Positions 46,860 through 59,932 of a stretch of DNA of 64,000 nucleotides are shown one piece after another. Under the pieces are notes generated by a model. That model searched no databases. It was not told where the DNA came from and worked only from the letters and a program-made list of their open reading frames with translations. The first letter of the stretch is position 1, and each line of letters starts with the position of its first letter. The position numbers and the translations under genes are program-made. Origin of the DNA: Lycorma delicatula (taxonomy: Eukaryota; Arthropoda; Insecta; Hemiptera; Fulgoridae); NCBI RefSeq assembly GCF_047948215.1, contig NC_134465.1:12810522-12874521 (forward strand), given 5' to 3'.

Positions 46860-49800
46860 ACCACACAATTTAGGACATTACTTTAAAGTGAGGAACATTT
46901 ATTTTATTGTATGCAACATAGATTTATTTTTTTTAATATATCGGTTTTAAATTAACATTTTTTTCTTAATTTACGGTTTAATGAAAATTAAAATTTAACG
47001 TAGAATTTTTTAAGCACGTTGCTACAGTTTATATGATGATCTTTTTTACATGGGATTTTGTTTTTTAATTTAAAATCTATTCTAGATAAATAATAATCTT
47101 CCATTTTACAAAATTTGTTTTATTCAAAAAAAGAGGGGTGATGTAATCTTTTTTTGAAATGGATACATCAATAATGCAAAATTTTTATAAAATGAATTAC
47201 CGATGAATTTTATGTATAAACTAAAATGAATTTTATTCCGGAAAAAAGTATAAAACATCTTAATATTTTCAATAATTTTATAGGAATTGCCTAATTTTTA
47301 TATTGCATCTAGATACATTATTTGTATTGTAAATGTAATTTATATGTATTGAATAGACATGTTTTTTCTTGCGCTTTGCTACCTTTGTCTACTGAAAATA
47401 AGTACAAATACCTTAGTTCAATGAATATATCACAGGAACTATAACATTTTATTTATAGTTTGATATATCAAATACTTTAATTATTATTGCTGAAACAGGA
47501 AATGCTTTTTAGAAACTCTATTAAAAGAAAGTTTGCATTTTGAATTAGGAAAACAGTAAGGGCAGTTATGTATCATATTTAAAACACACTTATTCTTTTT
47601 TAGTTTTTTCAGATCGTAATAATTGTGTTATCTCCCCGATAGAACAATTGGAATCTTCTTTCATCCAAATCATTGAACCACATCTTATCGGACATCCACA
47701 CATTTTCACATCTCATTATTCAATTTATTTTTTCTGCAATTCTGTAGAAAATTCTTGAAATAAAAGCCGATTATCACTTGTACTAATATTTTCCATTATT
47801 GCAGATATAGTCTTCATTTATTTCTCAAGAGTTTATAATAATAAGAAATTAGCTTTTATGTTAATAAAAGATAATTTAAAATTTATTTTTGTTTCCTACA
47901 TTTCTAAATTTTTCCTGGATGTCAGTTGTAGTTAACTGCATTCATTTCTGGGTCTCTTGATTGTAACCTGAAAAAGAAATCCTGTGTAAAGCTGTTTTAT
48001 TGCGTAATCAACTGATCTTGTTTCAGATATTTTGTCTAAATTTATTTCATTGTTGTTCAGTTCACTAACAGAATATTCAAATCCAAATAAAACTTGTTCT
48101 AATCCATTTGATCCATTACCACGTTTTGCGAATTAACAACCGGCACACAAATTTCTGAATACTGTAATACAATCAAAAAAGTTTAATCATTATTTTTAAA
48201 TTATTTTCAAGAAAGTGACAATTTTTTCTTTATCTCTGATTATACAGGTGACTAGATGGAAAGAAATTATAAGGGCATAATTGTTTTAATTACTCATTTT
48301 TCTTCTAAATGAATTTTAGTCTATGCTTTAATATATTTTTTATGTAATTCTTAACTTTGTTAGGCTAGGTACTTTGGTGGTTAAATTACTGATTTGCTAT
48401 ACCTCCCTTGTCACTACTTCATTCATATCAATAAGTTAGCCGATTATTTCAAATAATTTCTTCATTGAAATTATTTAAAATTTTTTCTCTGTTTTTGCTT
48501 TTCAGTTACAATTATTTTACAGAATTTATTTAATTATGTATAGCCATTAGCAAAACTTCATACAGGAAGAAAAATACAATTCCAGTTTATATTCATGCCT
48601 TTAAGCAAGTAGTCAAATGACCATATACTGTAAAGGTTCCATTTATTTTCATAATAACAAGTAGTACGTTGTAATTTTGTTCTTTATGTGAATTCTCGGT
48701 TTTTTAATGTAATGTAAATAATAGATTTTTTCAAAAACATTAATAAGCATTATTTTCCTAACCTTTTAATTAAATATTTAACTTTAACCTCTTTGGAGAG
48801 AGAAATGTTTTTACTATGTATATTTCATATACAATTATGTTTACATGGTTTTGTTGACTCATATACAGTAATTTTAATAATACATAAAATAATTAGGTAG
48901 CTTGTAGCATGTACTTCTTATGTAGCTAGTAATTTCATGCATTTTTATGTAGCTTGTAATTGCATGTTCTTTTTATGTAGCTTAGAAATATAACTGTTTT
49001 ATTGTAAAAAAATTGTTTTACTAACATTGACTAACATTAATTATACTAATTTAAGTTTAGTTGATGGGTATTTTATGTATATCATTCATTCTGCTGTATA
49101 TGAGTTGAATATCTAAATTTAAATGTAATATAAATCGATTTTCTAGTATTAAATTAGAACTGTCTTCAAAGAGGTTAAATTATAATTGATTCTAAGGAAG
49201 AGGATATTACATAAACCACTTGACAAGCTGTTTATACAATTTCTGCAGTTTTCTGTAAATTTATTATTTTTACTATACTTTTTTTTTAAATAAGCAGAAT
49301 TTTGTGATTTGTTAATTCATAGTATTGGCTTTTTTCAATCGTATTTGATCTGTTTATGTAAAACAGCCTCGCATCTTATTTTCTTTGTGGATTTGCTTTT
49401 ATTTTATAATTACACTAAAGTAATTTCTTAAATAAATAACCATATTTAACAACAAAATTAATTCTAAAATGTCCCTTTGATTATCTACATATAAACAAAT
49501 TTATGAATATAACACATATAAGATTTTTTAGCTTTCATTTAAAAAGTATACTGGTCTTCTGCAAAGAACAATCGAGGAACTATTACAGTATATCCGTCAG
49601 GAATCATTTTAGTTCTATTTAAAAGGCCCATCACTATTACCGTTGATAATTTTTACAGGAATGTTAAACCTAAAAATACACTACATTAAACCTTTCATAT
49701 GAGCAAACTATATACATAAACCCCCTGGTTTTAGTCTTCTAGAGTATATGCCATATCTTGCCTGGTGGTTATCCACTGAAATTATTAGTTTATCTTTCTA

Positions 49801-49900
49801 TAAATGTATTTTTTTATAAACCATTTTCCAAAACCATGTAAAACTGAAATAGAGCACATTCTGTTTTCTTATACGAGAATAGAATTTGCGATTTAATGGG
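46860..49900. other. AT-rich stretch, no supported gene
   Basis: No open frame of coding character, no SINE, LINE or transposase motif. Local repeats of TTATGTAGCTTGTAAT-like phrases occur at 48895-48990. Confidence 0.55.
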
Positions 49901-49912
49901 TACCTGTCACCT

Positions 49913-50212
49913 TTTTCTTTCTTTTTCCTGTTTAGCCTCCGGTAACTACCGTTTAGATAATTCTTCAGAGGATGAATGAGGATGATATGTATGAGTGTAA
50001 ATGAAGTGTAGTCTTGTACATTCTCAGTTCGACCATTCCTGAGATGTGTGGTTAATTGAAACCCAACCACCAAAGAACACCGGTATCCACGATCTAGTAT
50101 TCAAATCCATGTAAAAATATCTGGCTTTACTAGGACTTGAACGCTGTAACTCTCGACTTCCAAATCAGCTGATTTGGGAAGACGCGTTAACCACTAGACC
50201 AACCCGGTGGGT
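49913..50212 (-). repeat. tRNA-derived SINE, copy 9 (young, full length)
   Basis: Exact 12-bp target-site duplication, TACCTGTCACCT, at 49901-49912 and 50213-50224. Head on the right (CACTAGACCAACCCGGTGGG), tail on the left (TTTCTTTTTCCTGTTTAGCC). About eight differences from the copy at 39889. The open frame on this stretch is an artefact of the SINE. Confidence 0.97.
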
Positions 50213-50224
50213 TACCTGTCACCT

Positions 50225-50934
50225 GCTATTAATCATTTTGCACCTCCCACTGTTCACATATAGAATTAAATTGTAATTATATTTCATATTGAAAAAAAAA
50301 GTCCTCCTTATGGATTACTGAATAATATTTTAATTTTTTTCTATAATCCTACAGATAAAGGTAACTTCAATATTACATTTAGTATTTGCATTATTTAATA
50401 CCCCCTTTTACACTTGGATTGTCATCAATCTCAACTTGATTCCATTTGCTATTCATTAGCAACTTTAGCTTTTTTTCAATAATATAAATTATAGACTTTT
50501 GTTTTTTTTTAATTCCAATTGGGATTGGCCATATTATGCTGTGAAAATGCATTCTTAAGAGAATCTTAAATGGGGTAATTAAGAGGTCTGGATGGTAATG
50601 CGTACATCTGCGCAAGTGCAAAAGGAAAAAAAAGAAATATGGAAAACACAAGTAAATTCATTATGATTAAAAACTCTGAGTAACTGATTTCTTTGAAGGA
50701 TCTTCTATTTTTAGTATTGAAAATAATAGAAAAATCCCTTAAGTTATATTTCATCAAATCAATAACATTTTTCTGTTGAAATTATAAAACAAAAATCTTC
50801 TGGTTAATTCATATATATCCCGAGTTCAATCTTCTTATTCGGTTTCATTTTTAGATATACAGTTTCAGATTGTGTAATTGTAAAAATACACATATTAGAG
50901 TATTGCACAGATAGCAAATTTGCATTTATACTTT
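50225..50934. other. AT-rich stretch before the second array
   Basis: No supported gene. A minus-strand frame around 50566-50757 has a hydrophobic stretch but nothing supports expression. This sequence has no counterpart in the window because the first copy begins inside the array. Confidence 0.5.
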
Positions 50935-52862
50935 GGCACAGTTCAGGATGTATTATTTTAGGTTGTTACTCAACAGCTAGCAAATCTGATATGCTCTGAC
51001 AATTCAGGGTGTATTGTTTTAGATTGCTGCTCAACAGCTAGCAAATCTGATATGCTCTGACAATTCAGGGTGTATTATTTTAGATTGCTGCTCAACAGCT
51101 AGACTCTGACAATTCAGGGTATATTATTTTAGATTGTTGCTCAACAGCTAGCAAATCTGATATGCTCTGACAATTCAGGGTGTATTATTTTAGATTATTG
51201 CTCAACAGCTAGCAAATCTGATATGCTCTGACAATTCAGGGTGTATTATTTTAGATTATTGCTCAACAGCTAGCAAATCTGATATGCTCTGACAATTCAG
51301 GGTGTATTATTTTAGATTATTGCTCAAAGCTAGACTCTGACAATTCAAGGTATATTATTTTAGATTGTTGCTCAACAGCTAGCAAATCTGATATGCTCTG
51401 ACAATTCAGGGTGTATTATTTTAGATTGTTGCTCAACAGCTAGCAAATCTGATATGCTCTGACAATTCAGGGTGTATTATTTTAGGTTGTTGCTCAACAG
51501 CTAGCAAATCTGATATGCTCTGACAATTCAGGGTGTATTATTTTAGATTATTGCTCAACAGCTAGCAAATCTGATATGCTCTGACAATTCAGGGTGTATT
51601 ATTTTAGATTATTGCTCAACAGCTAGCAAATCTGATATGCTCTGACAATTCAGGGTGTATTATTTTAGATTATTGCTCAAAGCTAGACTCTGACAATTCA
51701 GGGTATATTATTTTGAATTGTTGCTCAACAGCTAGCAAATCTGATATGCTCTGACAATTCAGGGTGTATTATTTTAGATTGTTGCTCAACAGCTAGCAAA
51801 TCTGATATGCTCTGACAATTCAGGGTGTATTATTTTAGGTTGTTGCTCAACAGCTAGCAAATCTGATATGCTCTGACAATTCAGGGTGTATTATTTTAGA
51901 TTATTGCTCAAAGCTAGACTCTGACAATTCAGGGTATATTATTTTAGATTGTTGCTCAACAGCTAGCAAATCTGATATGCTCTGACAATTCAGGGTGTAT
52001 TATTTTAGATTGTTGCTCAACAGCTAGCAAATCTGATAGGCTCTGACAATTCAGGGTGTACTATTTTAGATTATTGCTCAAAGCTAGACTCTGACAATTC
52101 AGGGTATATTATTTTAGATTGTTGCTCAACAGCTAGCAAATCTGATATCCTCTGAAAATTCAGGGTGTATTATTTTAGATTGTTGCTCAACAGCTAGCAA
52201 ATCTGATATGCTCTGACAATTCAGGGTGTATTATTTTAGATTATTGCTCAAAGCTAGACTCTGACAATTCAGGGTATATTATTTTAGATTGTTGCTCAAC
52301 AGCTAGCAAATCTGATATGCTCTGACAATTCAGGGTGTATTATTTTAGATTGTTGCTCAACAGCTAGCAAATCTGATATGCTCCGACAATTCAGGGTGTA
52401 TTATTTTAGATTATTGCTCAAAGCTAGACTCTGACAATTCAGGGTATATTATTTTAGATTGTTGCTCAACAGCTAGCAAATCTGATATGCTCTGACAATT
52501 CAGGGTGTATTATTTTAGATTGTTGCTCAACAGCTAGCAAATCTGATATGCTCTGACAATTCAGGGTGTATTATTTTAGATTGTTGCTCAACAGCTAGCA
52601 AATCTGATATGCTCTGACAATTCAGGGTGTATTATTTTAGATTGTTGCTCAACAGCTAGCAAATCTGATATGCTCTGACAATTCATGGTGTATTATTTTA
52701 GATTGTTACTCAACAGCTAGCAAATCTGATATGTTCTGAAACAGTTCAGGGTGTATATTATTTCAACTTTTTCCTTAACTGGTAGGAGATTCGATGTGCT
52801 CTTGCACAGTTCGGGGTGTATTATTCACATCTTAGCTTATCAGGTACCAAATATGATACAAA
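50935..52862. repeat. Minisatellite array, right copy
   Basis: About 30 units of 61 and 48 bp, including variants with GTTACTC, GCTGCTC and TTTTAGGTTG. The left edge has diverged units (CAGTTCAGGATGTATTATTT). The right part repeats the A*-A-B order, with B units at 51887, 52057, 52227 and 52397 spaced exactly 170 bp. It ends with the same two degenerate units as the left array. B units at 52057, 52227 and 52397 align to 171, 341 and 511 of the left copy; the left array lacks one A unit further left. Confidence 0.95.
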
Positions 52863-54432
52863 ATTATTTTTAATTATAATTCTTGATTACAAATTGACAT
52901 TGTAAATATCTATGTTGTATGCAATGAATAGTTCTAGCAAGTGCACGGTACATAAAGCATTCGTACCGCGTCAACCGCGTCGCGACCGTATTTCATCATC
53001 CCGATATCGTTCATCGGGTTTCGGTTGGGGGGTGCTGTGTACATAAATGTGTTTATATATTGGGGGGTGATATATAAATATGTTAATGTTAGAAATAGTT
53101 TATTTATAATATTTATAGTTATTCTGTGTTTATTATGTTTCTTTGTCTTTTCAGCTCATCACTTCACTACCAGCGGCTGAAGTCCTCCTTATAAATCAAT
53201 TTACATTTTTTTTTTTTTTTTTATTACATCACGTAAAAATTCCTCTTGTAGTTTAAATTGCTTTATACAATTTTTTTGAAATATTAATGAGTAGGTTTTA
53301 AAATTATCCTTTTTATAAATTATTTAAATTTTATTAATTTCATTGACAAAATTAATCATTTAAAAAAGTTCAAGAAATTTAAAAAATACGTAAAGATATA
53401 GAGGCAATTTCTTAATTAACTGTAGCTTTTAAATCTGGTTATATATTTATTTTTATATATTTTTTTTATATTTATTATATTACATAAGCTATTCCTTAAA
53501 TTTTTTTGGTAGATGTTAATCAAATTGAAGGTTAGAGCATATTTATATCTAATTACAGTTTTAAAAATTTTTTATTTTATTTGAAAGATTTTAAATTTTG
53601 AATACCCCCTTTGCTTTCCCAATCAGCGTTCAGCCACCTGCTTCAAAGAAGATGCATGCTTGCATGTTAGTTTAATTTTTTCAAACCAGGGTCAGCTGAT
53701 TTTAGAGGTGCCATAATAAATTATTTAATTTTTTTCGCTAAGTTTTTTATTAAAAAAATTAACTTACACAAGTAGAATGATTATTTGAAAAAATTCATCT
53801 AGCTTAACAGTAATCCAAATTACTTCAAAATTTAATCAATTTTATATGTAATATATTTGCCTTTCATATTAAAAAGGTATGAACTGATTCTGGTTTTTAG
53901 TATGTAATTATTTTATCTTATATAACATATTTTGAAATTGTGGGGGAAATAAGTGATTGGTGTAAATAAAGTGTGAAATTGAAGTGCGATCAAGATTAAA
54001 GTGTGAAATTGACGTTATCTTCCTCACTACAAAAATTTACAAACTATAAATAAAAATAAGACTTGAAATAATACAGATTACCAGGTTATATTCAACATCT
54101 CATCAACTTTTCACTTCATCCTGCGTCCTATATCTTCAGAGTACCAGATCGATCGATTCTTTCAGCTGCTCGATGGATTTGATCCTTGGATTAGCCATGG
54201 TGATGAATGTAAAGCTGTGTACACAAATGGTAAAATATTAAGGTACTACTAATTCTTTACTACATCATATATATTTCCTAATAATACTAGTATTTATTAA
54301 AAGACTCCATCCATTTATGTAATGTTTAGCTTCAGTTAGAGCAACCAAGAAATGGAGCTACTCACTCTGTGGCTTCAACCAGCCACTATCACTTTCCTTG
54401 TACCAGGGGCCAAGGCCAGGGTCAGGGCTTTA
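52863..54432. other. Second copy of the 969-2548 stretch
   Basis: Same AT-rich sequence, including the CG-rich island with its two small stems. Changes are confined to homopolymer lengths and a few substitutions. Confidence 0.6.
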
Positions 54433-54704
54433 CCCCACCCGGTCTAGTCTAGTGGTTAACTCATCATTGCAAATCAAATGATTTCAAAGTCGACAGTTCT
54501 AAGGTTCAAATCCTAGTAGACTTTTAAATGGATTTGAATACTAGATTGTGGATATCGGCATTCTTTCACGGTAGGGTTTCAATTAACCACACATTTCAAG
54601 AACGGTCAACATGATACTGAACAAAACTACACTTAATTTGCATTCATACATATCATCCTCTTAAGTAATACCTTATGGTGGTTCCCTAGGCTAAACAGAA
54701 AAAG
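54433..54704 (+). repeat. tRNA-derived SINE, copy 1 duplicate
   Basis: Same insertion, at the same place in the duplicated segment, as 2549-2820, so it predates the duplication or allele split. Confidence 0.9.
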
Positions 54705-54968
54705 GTATTAGTTTAGACCCCAGTTTACATCATTGATAGGTAACTTTCTTTTTTGATACTGCAGTTACTTTTATTTCTTACTTTTATAAAAATTTTAGGT
54801 AGATCTGACATAAAATGTCATGCGCAGCACAGAAAGTTTGTGTGGCAAATTACAATATAAATGCAATAAAAGAAACATCAGTATAATAAAAAGCAGAAAC
54901 TTAGTACACATATCAAGAAATACCATTATCTGGTCAATGCTTAATTTGTCTCTGATATATATATTTTA

Positions 54969-55352
54969 TTTGAAATATAAACCACCAAAACACAGTAATT
55001 ACATAAGTTAAACTTGCCATATTAATTTCCATTGACTGTTAATACAGATTGAAGATGCAAGGTACTATGAAAAATACCTCATTTCATAGTACCTTGCATC
55101 TTCAATCTGAATTAAATTCTATTTTTATTACATTAAAACTTATTCTTTTTAATGAGTTCTCTTTTTTAACATAAATTATAATGTTAATTGTGAAATTTTA
55201 AATGATATTATGAACATAAATGTAGTTGTGAAAATATTTATAATGAAAAAAAATACAAATCAATTAAAAAGAATTAGTTATAATTTAATACCAACTGAAG
55301 ATGCAAGATACTGCACAAACTGGTTATTGGAAATAAATAAGGTAAGTATAAC
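54969..55352 (+). repeat. Second copy of the IPTED repeat
   Basis: Equivalent to 3085-3468 and contains the 28-bp-arm hairpin unchanged at 55045-55109. The encoded LIPTEDARYCTNWLLEINK is also unchanged. Confidence 0.6.
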
Positions 55353-56925
55353 TAATCTAATTACTGTGTTTAAGTGGTTTATATTTCATATAATGTTAAA
55401 TTTTAAATATATATATATATATACACAATTTTTATTTATGAATTTTGTTAGTTAGAGCAATGAAACTTCATAAGCTTACTATGTACATTTCTTGGCTTAT
55501 GATATTTCAGGAAGACTGTTATTCATATTTTTATTTTAACCTTCCTAATAATATTTTGAGTATTTATCAGTTAGCAGTACATCACTTGATTTTTTCATCA
55601 TTGTTAATAAAATTGAAATGCAATATATAATTAAACTAAATTATTCTTTTTGTTGACAACAATCATTTGTTTATAATGTAAAGAATAGTCATGAAAAGCA
55701 ATTGGATTTGAGAGATTTCATAATGTAAAATGAATGAAATAAGAATCAAACTATTGTCGTTACAGTCATCTTTTCACTTGGATATCCCGAAACTTTTAAT
55801 TATAATAAAAATGAATTTTATGTAAGTTTACAGATAGAGAGCAGGTTTTGATAGATGAAACAAAGCGATATCTTCATTTAACGCATTATTTTAATAGAAG
55901 ATATACTGTGTGAAAATTTAGAAGTGGTTTCACAAGTTTTTTTCTTTTTTGACAAGGAAATTCTGTTTAGTCCTTTATTGTTTTGCTTGCTTTGGCGATG
56001 AATCAATTGCCTGACAGCGGTTTTAAAATTGAATGAAACCATGCTCGCACCTCTTTGTCAAAATTTGTAGAATATACTTGCAAAGTAGATGGTACATAAA
56101 TAAATATTTCATGAATTTTAAATACCAGAGCGATCAAAGCAAGTGGAAACCTACATAAAATTGTGAAAATAATAAGAAAATAAATGATGCAGTTCATTCT
56201 ATAAAAATATTAAGTATAATTTTAAAAAAATATATATATAAAAATTAGTAAAAGGATCATGTGGTGTACAGACATCCTGTATCGATTTTTGTTACCGTTC
56301 AACATTATTCTTAGCTGAAAATTTTAGCTCGGCCAAACCGGTTCATATAACACACATTCCTGTATGTGATATAGATCTGTTACCATCTATGTCGGTGAAT
56401 CTTAATTCAGAATAATTTTTTTGCTTCTATTCTTGGTAAAAGCGTTCTGATCTTGTACGAGAGGAATCCCTGCTGCCTTAAAAGGGGCTTAGAATTTCTT
56501 TGAGCGAGTTGTCTTGTTTAGCAATCCTTGTAGATTACGCCTTTCTAACCTCCACTTTATTCCTTTATTTTCTTCCACCTTGATCTATTAGAATGGTGTT
56601 TTTCAATGATTTCTCACTGGATATCTAACGATGTCGGAGATGTAAAAAATTCAGTGTTCTTGGTATCTATCTAGTCTGGAATAGGGTAAAGATTTTCTTA
56701 TGTACCTACCTAGCTAGCGATTCTATTTCTGTAAAAAATGTCTATATAAATAGTTCTACCAGGCTAAATATTTAAGGAGTAAAAATGGACCATCTAATCA
56801 TTCCTAATAAATATTTTTGTTAGAAAAAGGTCAATGTTATCATAAATGAAATGAATTTATTAACTAAAACAAAACTATATTAATTTCACAACTGCTAATT
56901 GAATTTGTTTTATTTTCTTTTGTTT

Positions 56926-57580
56926 CAGGTAACTCAACGGTTCATTTAATAACCTAAGGGAGAGCTGCCATGTAAGTGGCCCTCCTTACATTGTGGTACT
57001 CCCTTTTACTATAGGATAATTTTCTATTAAAGGTACTTACTTTTGTTATTATTGTTTCATATTATAAATTTCCATGTTATTATTAAGTTGTGTAGTTTTT
57101 AAGTTGACAGTAATATTCTGATAAAATCGCGGTAGGTCCCAACTCCCAGTAGGGTCCCCTGATAGGAACTTTCCTGTAGGGAATTTTTTATGTGTACTTT
57201 TGTGTATGTTTCTGTTTCAGGTTCAACATAAATTTTACATTAAAATTACTTAGATAAGCAATGTAGATTAAGTTTATGAAAGTATATGTAAAGTTTTGTA
57301 TATGTTTTTCAGGTACAATATTATTATGTATGTTTTTCAGGTAGATATTATTTTATTATTACTTAGTTAAGTCGCGTTCGCGATCCCAATCCCTAATAGG
57401 ATCCCAGTAGGTTTCCCCATTGATAGAATATGATATTTTCAATGTATTTGTGTTGCATGGTTAGGTCCAATTCCTATTTCATAAAGGGGGAGGTTTTTTA
57501 GTCGGTGAGAGCCCGACACTACCGTCTGTTGCGGGCACAGACGGTGGCTGACACAGCTTTTCCCTCCTCCTACGCAAAAC

Positions 57581-57609
<29 letters not shown>
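56926..57609 (+). mobile_element. Second copy of the LINE 3' end
   Basis: Equivalent to 5070-5754, including its poly(A) run of about 29. Confidence 0.6.
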
Positions 57610-57611
<2 letters not shown>

Positions 57612-58214
57612 AACAATTCATATTATGTACATTATTAATCTTTTTGACAAGTGATTTTGAGTTGTAGTTGCTGTACTGGGAGTACTTTCAAACTCATGGA
57701 AGTTGTGAGAAAAAAAATGGTTCCTGATTACTCAAATGTAATGTTGAAGGTGTAAAATGGAATATGGAAGCTAAAGAAAATTTTAGTTAAAATGACTATC
57801 ACCGTAGTTTCAAATCTGGATTGAAGAAAGGTGAGTATCATAAATGACTAACAGAATTTTTAAAATGCAGCAAAACATGTATATTTAGAATCGTACATAG
57901 TGATTTTAACAAATTTTGGGTGCTGAATTCAAAACTTATAAATTTTGTGTAATACATTGCACTTATAGATACATAAGATTTATTTACCAATAAATGCACA
58001 ATCTGTGTGATAACAATATTTCAAAAGAGTTATTATTTATGTGTATTCATTTACAATTTGTTTAAATCAGCTAAATTTTTGTTTGTTCAAACACAAATGA
58101 ATTGAAATATGTTCAATACAGTTTTTAAATGTTTAAATCATCTGAACTGAATTTTTAAAATTTGTTGACAAATTTGTACAATGTTTGATCAGTTTCTCTA
58201 AATAAAAACAAACA

Positions 58215-59932
58215 ATAGCAGTCAATCATTCTAGCATCCCATCTTCCTTGGTACACTAATGCTGCACGGTCAGAATATCCTGACGGAAATGGTCTCCCTG
58301 CTCATCACTGACAGAGCCCAAATTTTCAGGATAAAAGTCTAGGTGGGAGTGTAAGAAATGAATTTTTACATACTAAATCTTTCTACAGAAAGATTGTAGT
58401 TGTTTTAACAGTTTATTAACCAAAAAAATTTAGTTTTATCTTTTGTATTGCCTAAAAAACACCAATAATGTCTCTGAAGGACTTCCATGCAGCTAATGCA
58501 CATTCACTAAGTTATCCTCAAATGTTAAATCCTTAAGCATTTTGATTTGTGGATTGATAAATGTACTCTCCTTGAACTTACAATCACTCAATTTAGGAAA
58601 ACTTATTGTTAAATGATTAAATCCTCATCCATCTTGGTGTTTTTCATTGGTCCAATTGTAATGTGAAATTGTGATTGTATGATCTTACCACTCTTAATTA
58701 ATGATAAATTCTTTACATTTTTTTCACCAGGCATAAAGTTCTGCTGGAATGGCCAGTTCTTTACTTAGTAAGACCTTTTGTACCATGCCTAGTCCAAAAA
58801 CAAAGAAAAACAATATTTTGTAAACCCTCCTTGTAAAGCAGGAAGTAAAGCACAACTTTCAAATCACTGCAAACTTGCCACAAATGCTCTTTGTATTTTA
58901 TCGCTTCTAATACTGATGCCACATTTTCATACATTTCCTTCATGTAGACTGCATGAGCTAATGGAACGGATGTCTGTTTGTAACCATTACCTTATAAAAC
59001 TGCTTTCATGCTAACTTAGTAGTCAATAAAAAAAGCCATTCTTCAGGAACATGCTGAATTCCAAGCTCTTTCATCAGGGCATCGACATCAGTACAAATGC
59101 GCAATGAACTCCTCATAGTAAAGTGGGTTGAATAAGTTTTATTTCGTGTTACAAACACAGTAAATTTTGTTTTTTCTGCCAAAAGATTCAACTGTTGTAG
59201 TCTAGATGTCAAGACGTTCAGCTTTCTGCTTTAATAACTTTAAATCACAAACTATATCATTAAGTTCATATTGTTGAATTAAGTGAGGTCTCATCGGATA
59301 CAGGAAGAAATTTTTCAACATCCACTACATTTTCAGATTGTTTTTCTAAAAATGTTGGATTAGATGGTGGTACAGGTATAGGTAACTCCTATCCCCCATT
59401 TGGTACCAGCTTTGGACCTGAAGATACATCTGTATATTTTATGAACTTTCTTTTTTTGAATGAAAATCCAAATATATTTGTCATACAAAAGTAGCAGTGT
59501 GAAGTGTTACAAACCATCAGTACAGTAAATAGGAGGACTTGTTGTTTCCCCTTCAACCATTCGGTTACTGAGCACGATATAGAAATAACATGAGGCACCC
59601 AGATTTCATCCCTGGATGCGCAATCAAAATAAAATTTATAGGCAGTTTTTATCGATTCATGAGTAAGTCTTTCTTTGAGATTTATGCATAAATTTACCTC
59701 TAATGAAACAATAATTGTCTGGCTGATTTGAGCATCCAAAAAGTTTTTCAGAGGCCATGTAGGAAATAAAAATGAGAAAAAGTCTCTTCAGTATTATAAA
59801 GAATTTATGAAAATATAGCAAAACAATAATAACTGTGTGAACACAACACACATTATAGACAATTGAAGCTAGACTGAATAAAATTTTAAGCTCTGTAGTA
59901 GGCAACAACAGATAACTGTATGATGTCATCAT
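58215..59932 (-). pseudogene. Second copy of the multicopy-family pseudogene
   Basis: Equivalent to 6360-8076. An added base near 59757 breaks the 180-codon open stretch of the left copy into two overlapping shorter frames, so the two copies differ in frame at this point. The HCYFCMTNIFGFS, ICTDVDALMKELG and MKEMYENVASVLEAIKYKEH blocks are identical to the left copy. Inactive. Confidence 0.6.

Noticed and set aside
49798..50073. Minus-strand frame of 91 codons
   Set aside because: Mostly translated SINE sequence.
50391..50757. Minus-strand hydrophobic frame with a signal-peptide-like stretch
   Set aside because: Low-complexity AT-rich origin, two overlapping frames, no homology and no counterpart to compare.
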